From the NCBI GenBank assembly GCA_007125455.1, contig SLDE01000235.1, positions 1-7,513 of the forward strand: DNA of 7,513 bases, in the 5' to 3' direction. Origin of the DNA: Ectothiorhodospiraceae bacterium. Its GTDB lineage: Bacteria; Pseudomonadota; Gammaproteobacteria; Thiohalomonadales; Thiohalomonadaceae. The notes below the pieces were generated by a model. That model searched no databases, was not told the origin of the DNA, and saw only the letters and a program-made list of their open reading frames with translations. The number at the start of each line of letters is the position of its first letter. Positions within the stretch are counted from its first letter, which is position 1. This document shows positions 1 to 4,808 of this stretch, piece by piece. A program made the position numbers and the translations under genes.

Positions 1-129
1 CACTATCGCAAAGAACAGCTCATAGACATTGTGATGATCGGGATTATCGATCTGCCCAAGCACAAAGCCGAAGTTCAGCGTCAGGGCCAAAATGATAAAG
101 AAACCAAAGACGACCTTCTCCAGATTCAT
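1..129 (-). CDS. DUF6394-like small membrane protein (3' end outside window)
   Basis: This is the first 43 codons of a minus-strand gene that runs off the left edge. The ATG at 129-127 is preceded by GGGGAG seven bases upstream, a good ribosome binding site that fixes the start. The peptide begins MNLEKVVFGFFIILALTLNF, continues as GFVLGQIDNPDHHNVYELFF and ends AIV. A short charged N-terminus and one hydrophobic helix (residues about 6-25) are followed by a polar loop with a HH pair. I recognise this opening from memory as the DUF6394 family, small proteobacterial integral membrane proteins of unknown function; only about half of such a protein would be visible. It is divergent from the thioredoxin-like gene, with 122 bp between the starts. 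No function can be given. The coding call is firm; the family name is less certain. Confidence 0.72.
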   Translation of the reverse strand, partial: MNLEKVVFGFFIILALTLNFGFVLGQIDNPDHHNVYELFFAIV

Positions 130-192
130 GCTTTACTCCCCGCTAGTATGGTTTTTCCCCAGTGTAAGCCTTTCTCGACGAGCTGGCACCCC

Positions 193-220
193 TTGCATTG
201 CCACAGACAGCCCTTACAAT
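193..220 (+). promoter_or_regulatory. Putative sigma70-type promoter of the thioredoxin-like gene
   Basis: TTGCAT at 193-198 and TACAAT at 215-220 are separated by 16 bp, a close match to the sigma70 -35/-10 consensus. Transcription would begin near 227, giving a leader of about 25 nt before the ATG at 252. The element lies in the 122-bp region between two divergent genes. Assigned by consensus only. Confidence 0.5.
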
Positions 221-251
221 GCCGCTTTCTGACCCTAGGTAACCAACAACA

Positions 252-593
252 ATGACTGACTCCCCCTGGATCTTCGACACCGATGAGGCCGCATTTGAGG
301 AAAAGGTACTCCAGGCCTCCCACCAACAACCCGTGCTGGTAGACTTCTGGGCCGACTGGTGCAGCCCCTGCCTGATGATCGCCCCACAGCTGGCGAAGGT
401 GATCCCGGAATATGAAGGCAAGGTATTATTGGCGAAGATCGACGCCGATGAGAACATGAAGTTGGCCGGACGCTACAAACTGCGCGGCTTCCCCACCCTG
501 GTACTGTTCATCGACGGGGCAGAGGTAGACCGCTTTGGCGGGGCCAAACCGGCCCAGGCGATCCGCGAGTTCCTGGATCGATATGTGAACTGA
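252..593 (+). CDS. Thioredoxin-family protein with CSPC active site
   Basis: A complete 113-aa single-domain thioredoxin fold, about the length of E. coli Trx, without a signal peptide, so presumably a cytoplasmic dithiol/disulfide oxidoreductase. The active site is W36-C37-S38-P39-C40, in the context VDFWADWCSPC; classical thioredoxin has CGPC. Other family residues are present: buried Asp31, Lys62 in the AKIDAD strand, the cis-proline of RGFPTL at Pro81, and a C-terminal amphipathic helix ending REFLDRYVN. The residue after the second Cys is Leu rather than the Lys of E. coli Trx. An in-frame TAA at 240-242 excludes an upstream start; the Shine-Dalgarno is weak (AGG about 12 bases upstream). 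The gene is probably monocistronic: its neighbours are divergent upstream and convergent downstream. The Gly-to-Ser change in the CXXC dipeptide should shift redox potential or partner choice, but a general thioredoxin role is still possible. Confidence 0.93.
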   Translation: MTDSPWIFDTDEAAFEEKVLQASHQQPVLVDFWADWCSPCLMIAPQLAKVIPEYEGKVLLAKIDADENMKLAGRYKLRGFPTLVLFIDGAEVDRFGGAKPAQAIREFLDRYVN

Positions 594-604
594 AAACAAG
601 ACTC

Positions 605-753
605 AACACAGAGAGCACAGAGAATTCATAACGGCCAGGCCAAGCTGTTCCACCAAGGCCGTCGCAACAGAACAAACTGCCTCGATCCTTGGGTGATACG
701 CGTCCAACTTTACCCAGCAACTACGTCCTTTGGTTCTCTGTGTTCTCTGTGTT
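605..753. repeat. Inverted-repeat element with CACAGAG units between convergent genes
   Basis: Two 20-bp arms, 605-624 and 734-753, are inverted copies with 19 of 20 matches. Each arm holds two copies of CACAGAG (CTCTGTG on the other arm) at 9-bp spacing: 607-613 and 616-622, then 736-742 and 745-751. The 109-bp interior contains a minor inverted pair ACGGCC/GGCCGT (631-636, 657-662) and no convincing ORF. The right arm runs into the stop codon of the mechanosensitive channel gene (TTA at 752-754 on this strand), so the element supplies or overlaps that stop. It fills the whole gap between two convergent genes and could act as a bidirectional terminator when transcribed, though no U-tract follows. 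A related arrangement occurs at 6370-6547. It could be a small non-autonomous mobile element; no transposase is present. Confidence 0.7.
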
Positions 754-2032
754 AAAGATTTTGTCTATGCACAGACTCCAGCGCGGCGCGCATGTCCGGG
801 CCACTGGGTTCCTGGAAGACGCGCAGGCCGAATTCGGGCAGGATAGACAGCAGGTGGTCGAAGATATCCGACTGGATCCCCTCGTACTCCACCCAGGCGA
901 TGGTGTTGGTAAAGCAGTAGATCTCCAGCGGCAGGCCGGTGGGGCCGGGAGACATCTGGCGCACCATCATGATCATCCCCTGGTGCACCCCGGGATGGTG
1001 GCTTAGGTAGCGCTGCACATAGGCACGAAAGGTGCCGATATTGGTCAAGTGGCGTGAGTTGACCGGGTCCATCCCCTGGGCGATTAGCTGCTCATTCCAC
1101 TCCCTGAGCTCCTGACGCTTCCCATCCAGGTAATCGCCCAGCAGCGCGAAGCGGTGCAGCTTGGCCTGCTCCTCTTCGCCCAGGAAGGCGATGCTGTTCT
1201 GATCCAGGTAGATAGCGCGCTTGATCCGTCGCCCCCCGCTCTCCTGCATACCACGCCAGTTTTTGAACGACTCAGTGATCATCCGCTTGGTGGGGATAGT
1301 GGTAATGGTGCGATCCCAGTTTTGTACCTTAACGGTGTGCAGGGCGATGTCGATCACATCCCCATCGGCATTGAGCTGGGGCATTTCGATCCAGTCACCC
1401 ACCCGCACCATGTCGTTGGAGGTGATCTGTACGCTGGCCACCAGCGAGAGCAGGGTGTCCTGAAATACCAGCATCAGCACCGCCGCCATCGCACCCAGAC
1501 CGGAGAGCAGGATGATCGGCGAGCGATCCAGCAGCGAAGCAATGACCAGGATCGCCGCCACCACGTAGATCAATATCTGTACAACCTGCAGGTAGCCCTT
1601 GATGGGGCGATCCTTGGCATCCGGACGACGGCTATAGATAACATTGATACTGTGCAGCAGCGAACCCAGCGCCAGCGCCAGGGTCAGCACAATGAAGGCA
1701 TTGCTGACATTACGGACAACGGTGACCAGGATCTCCGAGGCACCGGGGATCACACCGATCCCGACAGACAGCACCAGTGCGGGCACCACATGGGCCAGCC
1801 GGGTAATGATCCTGCCCAGCCCAACCTTAGGGTCCTGCCCCAACTCGGTGGAGTCCAGGGCACGGCGAACCGCCCGCATCAACACGTGGCGAGTAATAAA
1901 GCTGGACAACCACACCACAGCAACCAGCAATACCAGCGCCAGGAGCATATCCAGCCATGGATGTCCCTCAGCCAGACCTATCAACCAGTCGGGATAGTCC
2001 ATCGTGAGCATGACCTCAGGCAAAATATCCAA
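752..2032 (-). CDS. ybdG: YbdG-type miniconductance mechanosensitive channel (MscS superfamily)
   Basis: A 426-aa inner-membrane channel of the MscS superfamily, close in length to E. coli YbdG (415 aa). It has hydrophobic helices at about 28-48, 80-97, 110-130 and 147-167, then the pore-lining segment 172-202, with ILLSGLGAMAAVLMLVF almost identical to YbdG as I recall it. The cytoplasmic beta domain follows (MVRVGDWIEMP, ADGDVIDI, TVKVQNWDRTITTIPT), then YbdG signatures SFKNWRGM, SGGRRIKR, TNIGTFRAY, GLPLEIYCFTNT and QSDIFDHL. YbdG opens under osmotic downshock or stress and helps protect the cell. The likely start is TTG at 2032-2030, directly after the TGA of the CBS gene and five bases downstream of ATGAGG. 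ATGs at codons 8 and 11 are alternatives, but the first has GAGG too close. It is last in the five-gene operon, so its synthesis is probably coupled to the CBS gene. Other MscS relatives lack the long C-terminal signatures. Confidence 0.95.
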   Translation of the reverse strand: MDILPEVMLTMDYPDWLIGLAEGHPWLDMLLALVLLVAVVWLSSFITRHVLMRAVRRALDSTELGQDPKVGLGRIITRLAHVVPALVLSVGIGVIPGASEILVTVVRNVSNAFIVLTLALALGSLLHSINVIYSRRPDAKDRPIKGYLQVVQILIYVVAAILVIASLLDRSPIILLSGLGAMAAVLMLVFQDTLLSLVASVQITSNDMVRVGDWIEMPQLNADGDVIDIALHTVKVQNWDRTITTIPTKRMITESFKNWRGMQESGGRRIKRAIYLDQNSIAFLGEEEQAKLHRFALLGDYLDGKRQELREWNEQLIAQGMDPVNSRHLTNIGTFRAYVQRYLSHHPGVHQGMIMMVRQMSPGPTGLPLEIYCFTNTIAWVEYEGIQSDIFDHLLSILPEFGLRVFQEPSGPDMRAALESVHRQNL

Positions 2033-2446
2033 TCATGCCTCATCCACCAGCGCGATAATCGCACTGACGATATCGTTCATGCTGATGATCCCGGCCAGCT
2101 CATTATTCTCCACCACCACGATGCGGCGGATCGACTGGGTGACCATCAAGCGCGCCACGTATTTGACTTCCATATCACCATTAACAGTGATCACCGGCTT
2201 ATTGGCCACGTCATAAACATTGGCCAGATCGATATCCCCCTCCTCGGCGACAATGGTCTTGAGGATGGAGGTATAGGTGATGATGCCGAAGGCGTCATGG
2301 GGGTGGCCCTTTTTCACCACCAGCGACTTAACCCCCCTGTCGCGCATAGCGCGCATCGCATCGCGCAGGGTGGCCATCGGTCCGATGGTGGCCACATCGC
2401 GCACCATGATGTCACGGACCAGAGTTGGACGGTTGTCAGATGTCAT
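2033..2446 (-). CDS. Stand-alone tandem CBS-domain protein
   Basis: A 137-aa soluble protein consisting only of two CBS motifs: residues about 10-68 (VRDIMVRDVATIGP to GIITYTSILKTIV) and about 78-135 (DVANKPVITVN to GIISMNDIVSAII). Such pairs form a Bateman module that usually binds AMP, ATP or related adenosyl ligands and regulates a partner enzyme, channel or transporter. The chosen start is ATG at 2446-2444, with AGGAGA about nine bases upstream; the open frame continues upstream to 2545, but that extension has unlike composition and lies wholly inside the PII-like gene. The start overlaps the preceding PII-like gene by 11 bp and the stop directly abuts the TTG of the mechanosensitive channel. 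Tight coupling to a PII-like gene upstream and a channel downstream suggests the module regulates the DUF1538 transporter or the channel, but the ligand and partner are not visible. Confidence 0.92.
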   Translation of the reverse strand: MTSDNRPTLVRDIMVRDVATIGPMATLRDAMRAMRDRGVKSLVVKKGHPHDAFGIITYTSILKTIVAEEGDIDLANVYDVANKPVITVNGDMEVKYVARLMVTQSIRRIVVVENNELAGIISMNDIVSAIIALVDEA

Positions 2447-2783
2447 CTTTGATGCTCTCCTGGAAACTGTTGATCTGTTGGGTGTCGATCCCGGCAATAT
2501 GCTCCAAGGGCACGGTAAAAACCACCCGCTTACTGTGGTTGGCAAGATCCAGTTCGGTGGTAAGCGCCTTCATCACCGTAAGTGACAGCTTGCGCTCGAG
2601 CACAAACAGTAGCACCGACTGGCTGCCCTCATAGGTGAGGCCGAAGAAGGTTTTCTTCTCCTCACCGCCGATCCCGCGGGCGTCCATAATCGTTACCCCA
2701 CCGGCACCGGCGCGTTTGGCGATATTGATGGCCTTGTCTTCCAGGTCATCCGCCAGCATGGCGATTAATACTGAAAATCTCAT
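2436..2783 (-). CDS. PII-like signalling protein 1 (DUF1538-associated)
   Basis: A 115-aa protein with GlnB/PII-like fold pattern: beta1 MRFSVLIAMLA, helix DDLEDKAINIAKRAGAG, beta2 GVTIMDARGIG (29-39), a short loop 40-45, then FFGLTYEGSQ, beta3 SVLLFVLER, a second helix, and the terminal strand VVFTVPLE (87-94). PII proteins are small trimeric regulators that bind nucleotides or other ligands and dock on transporters or enzymes. Here the T-loop region is short and lacks the uridylylated Tyr context of GlnB, the B-loop TGxxGDG is absent (LANHSKR instead) and the C-terminal Arg pair is missing. It is therefore a PII-like paralogue, not the nitrogen regulator. ATG at 2783-2781 has a GGGGG-type Shine-Dalgarno about eight bases upstream. 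It lies 29 bp after the DUF1538 gene and overlaps the CBS gene. A homologous but divergent copy precedes the transporter. Likely role: ligand-dependent control of the DUF1538 transporter (inferred from context). Confidence 0.87.
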   Translation of the reverse strand: MRFSVLIAMLADDLEDKAINIAKRAGAGGVTIMDARGIGGEEKKTFFGLTYEGSQSVLLFVLERKLSLTVMKALTTELDLANHSKRVVFTVPLEHIAGIDTQQINSFQESIKDDI

Positions 2784-2812
2784 GGTAATGCCCCCGTTTT
2801 ATTGGATTTGAG

Positions 2813-4354
2813 TCATTCATCCGCCAAGCGTTGCTGCCGCTTGGCCATCATGTCCACCACGATGGCGTAGATCATCACCGTGACGATGGGAAAGATCGAG
2901 GCAAAGGCGATCAGGCCGAAACCATCGATCAATACGTTGCGTCCCTCGATATGGGTGGCCAGGCCGATCCCCAGTGCAGTCACCAGCGGCACGGTGACCT
3001 CCGAGGTGGTCACCCCGCCCAGATCGAAGGCCAGCGGCACGATGTACTTGGGCGAGAGCCAGGTGAGAAAGATCACCAGGGTATACCCGGCCATGATGTA
3101 GTAGTGGATGGGATCACCGGTGATGATGCGGTGCACCCCGATGGTGATCCCGATCGCCACCCCCAGGGCCACCAGGATACGAATGGTATTGCCGTTGAGT
3201 CGGCCCTTGCCGGCCTCCTCCGCCTTCTGGCCGATGGCGATCAGGGCCGGTTCGGCCATGGTGGTGGCAAAGCCGATGGAGAAGGCAAACAGATAGATGA
3301 AGATCACCCGTTCCAGAGAGATCAGCTGCTCGGCCATGCTGGTGCCGATGGGGAACAGGCCGAGCTTGAGGCCCAGCACAAAGGCGTACAGGCCAAAGAT
3401 CACCATCAGAAAGCCGAAGATCACCCGTGGCAGGTGGGGGATGGCCTTGCGCAATACCGCATACTGGAAGAACAGGATCACAGCGATGATCGGCAACACA
3501 TCGCGGAACATCAGCAGCAGATCACTGAGCATCCCCATCAAAACACCGGGGCTGGCCTCCTCGGGCAGGGTCGGCCCACTATCACCGCTCAGGCCATTAT
3601 CCATCGCCGCCAGACCATTGGCCGCCGTCATATCCGAGACCGGATCGCCAAAGCTGTAGACCAGGATGCCATAGAGCTGCACGGTGATCATCGGCACCAT
3701 CACCGCCAGGCCCACCAGGCCGAAGCCATCGGTGAGCACATTACGCCCCCGGATCGAGGCCGCCAGACCCATCCCCAAGGCCGCCACCAGCGGCACGGTG
3801 ACGATGTTGGTGGTCACCCCGCCCGAATCATAGGCCAGGCCGACGATCTCCTCCGGGGCGAAGAAGGTCACGATCACCACGATGATGTAACCGATGATCA
3901 TATACCAGTGCAGCGGCTGGCCAAACAGGATGCGCATCACCCCCACCGCCACCACCGCACCCACCGAGAGCGCCACGATCAGACGCAGGGTGAGCGCATT
4001 GACCCGCCCCTCGCTGATCAACTCCGCCTGAGAGGCCACCGCGATCAGCGCCGGCTCGGCGATCACCGCCGCAAAGCCCAGCGAGAAGCCAAAGGTAAGC
4101 AACAAGGGGAGCGAGCCGCGTTTGGCGAAGGCATTGGAGAGGCCCTTGCCGATGGGGAAGATCCCCATCTCCAGCCCCTGCAGGAACAGCGCCACGCCCA
4201 ACACCACCACCAACAGGCCGATGGTGATGGACAACAGCCCATCCGGCACCTGGCGCATGATCAATAACTGAAAGACCGCCACCACCAGGATGATGGGCAG
4301 CAGGTTACGGAAGGAGTGTTTGAGCGTCTCCCAAAAGGCGTTCAGCTGATCCAA
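2813..4354 (-). CDS. Fused tandem DUF1538 membrane transporter (putative UmpAB-like cation/H+ antiporter)
   Basis: A 513-aa polytopic inner-membrane protein made of two DUF1538 repeats with a period of about 268 residues and roughly six or seven hydrophobic segments each. Repeat landmarks are IFPIG/LFPIG (65-69, 333-337), GFxxxxAEPALIAxx (AEP at 99-101 and 367-369), DxGGVTTxxVTVPLV (Asp176 and Asp444) and GRNVLxDGFGL (203-213, 471-481). The first half ends near residue 235; a polar, Gly/acid-rich linker (about 236-270) joins the halves. From memory, DUF1538 proteins UmpA and UmpB of Halomonas together form a Na+(Li+,K+)/H+ antiporter; here equivalent halves sit in one chain, so cation/proton exchange is a reasonable but unproven function. 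The start is TTG at 4354-4352, two bases after the stop of PII-like gene 2; the next Met is residue 33, inside the first membrane region. A weak GAGAG Shine-Dalgarno lies within the end of the preceding gene, implying coupling. A paralogue lies at 4809-6302. Confidence 0.9.
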   Translation of the reverse strand: MDQLNAFWETLKHSFRNLLPIILVVAVFQLLIMRQVPDGLLSITIGLLVVVLGVALFLQGLEMGIFPIGKGLSNAFAKRGSLPLLLTFGFSLGFAAVIAEPALIAVASQAELISEGRVNALTLRLIVALSVGAVVAVGVMRILFGQPLHWYMIIGYIIVVIVTFFAPEEIVGLAYDSGGVTTNIVTVPLVAALGMGLAASIRGRNVLTDGFGLVGLAVMVPMITVQLYGILVYSFGDPVSDMTAANGLAAMDNGLSGDSGPTLPEEASPGVLMGMLSDLLLMFRDVLPIIAVILFFQYAVLRKAIPHLPRVIFGFLMVIFGLYAFVLGLKLGLFPIGTSMAEQLISLERVIFIYLFAFSIGFATTMAEPALIAIGQKAEEAGKGRLNGNTIRILVALGVAIGITIGVHRIITGDPIHYYIMAGYTLVIFLTWLSPKYIVPLAFDLGGVTTSEVTVPLVTALGIGLATHIEGRNVLIDGFGLIAFASIFPIVTVMIYAIVVDMMAKRQQRLADE

Positions 4355-4356
4355 GG

Positions 4357-4716
4357 TTATTGTTCTCTCGCTTTGTTGGCGTCCAGTTTGTCGAGGTGGG
4401 CGCTCATCAGGTCCATATCGGCACCCATTGCCTCCTCAATGGGCAGGGAGATCACCAGGCCTTTAAAGCGCTGTTCTAATAACAATTCGTGATTGAGCGC
4501 GGCCTCGGCGGCACGGGCGCGCCGCTCATCCAGCACAAAGGCCAGCACCTTCTCATAACCCCGATAGGTCAGGCCAAAAAAGACCCGGTGTTCGGGAAAA
4601 CCGATCCCCCGTCCCTCAATGATACTGATCCCCTGAGCGCCATGCGCCTGGGCGATCGCCACCGCACGATCCTGTAACTCATCCGCGACTACAGCTATTA
4701 CCAACAATGGCTGCAT
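4357..4716 (-). CDS. PII-like signalling protein 2 (DUF1538-associated), first gene of operon
   Basis: A 119-aa PII-like protein homologous to the one at 2436-2783. Both share the layout [LV]IAxxADxLxD in the first strand/helix, then GRGIG (35-39) and FFGLTYxG (46-53). The final strand is LVISLPIEE (87-95), followed by a charged tail. As in the partner, the GlnB T-loop Tyr context, B-loop glycines and terminal Arg pair are missing, so it is not the classical nitrogen sensor; ligand unknown. The start ATG at 4716-4714 is the only sensible one, since no ATG lies in frame before an upstream stop; the Shine-Dalgarno is poor (GGAG only two bases away, AAGGA about 12 bases away). It leads the five-gene operon and ends two bases before the DUF1538 gene, typical of PII genes paired with the transporter they regulate. 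The divergent second transporter begins 92 bp away, so it may serve both transporters. Confidence 0.86.
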   Translation of the reverse strand: MQPLLVIAVVADELQDRAVAIAQAHGAQGISIIEGRGIGFPEHRVFFGLTYRGYEKVLAFVLDERRARAAEAALNHELLLEQRFKGLVISLPIEEAMGADMDLMSAHLDKLDANKAREQ

Positions 4717-4808
4717 GACTCCATACCATCCTTATGTCAGACTGGAACTCATCCTAACCCAAAACCATCCCATAGGCCAAAGCCACCGCTTGGACAATAA
4801 AATCCTCG
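4717..4808. promoter_or_regulatory. Divergent promoter region between the two DUF1538 transcription units
   Basis: This 92-bp non-coding stretch must hold the promoter of the minus-strand operon and probably that of the plus-strand transporter. On the plus strand, TAAAAT at 4798-4803 resembles a -10 box only five bases before the ATG at 4809, which would give an almost leaderless mRNA; no Shine-Dalgarno is visible and no good -35 is seen. On the minus strand, TTGGCC followed after 18 bp by TAGGAT is a weak sigma70 candidate. No clear operator palindrome is seen. The region is defined by gene arrangement; the boxes are tentative. Confidence 0.4.

Noticed and set aside
605..753. CRISPR-like array from the repeated CACAGAG units
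   Set aside because: Units are 7 bp at 9-bp spacing and arranged as an inverted pair; there are no spacers of CRISPR length and no cas genes.
1154..2452. Long plus-strand open frame (432 codons) opposite the channel and CBS genes
   Set aside because: It is antisense to two clearly conserved genes and its translation is rich in His, Gln and Asp, as expected from the reverse of hydrophobic codons; it has no family motif and no ribosome binding site worth noting.
2447..2545. N-terminal extension of the CBS gene to an upstream ATG
   Set aside because: The extra 33 residues lie entirely inside the PII-like gene in another frame and lack CBS-like sequence; the ATG at 2446 has a good ribosome binding site and fits a normal two-CBS length.
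2436..2783. Classical GlnB/GlnK nitrogen regulator
   Set aside because: The T-loop Tyr context, B-loop glycine motif and C-terminal Arg pair of GlnB/GlnK are absent, and the neighbours are DUF1538 and CBS genes rather than amtB or glutamine synthetase.
2831..4267. Long plus-strand open frame (478 codons) opposite the DUF1538 gene, very rich in His, Asp and Gln
   Set aside because: This composition is the mirror of Leu/Val/Ile-rich membrane helices on the other strand. A metal-binding protein was considered, but the His residues follow the antisense codons rather than any ordered motif.
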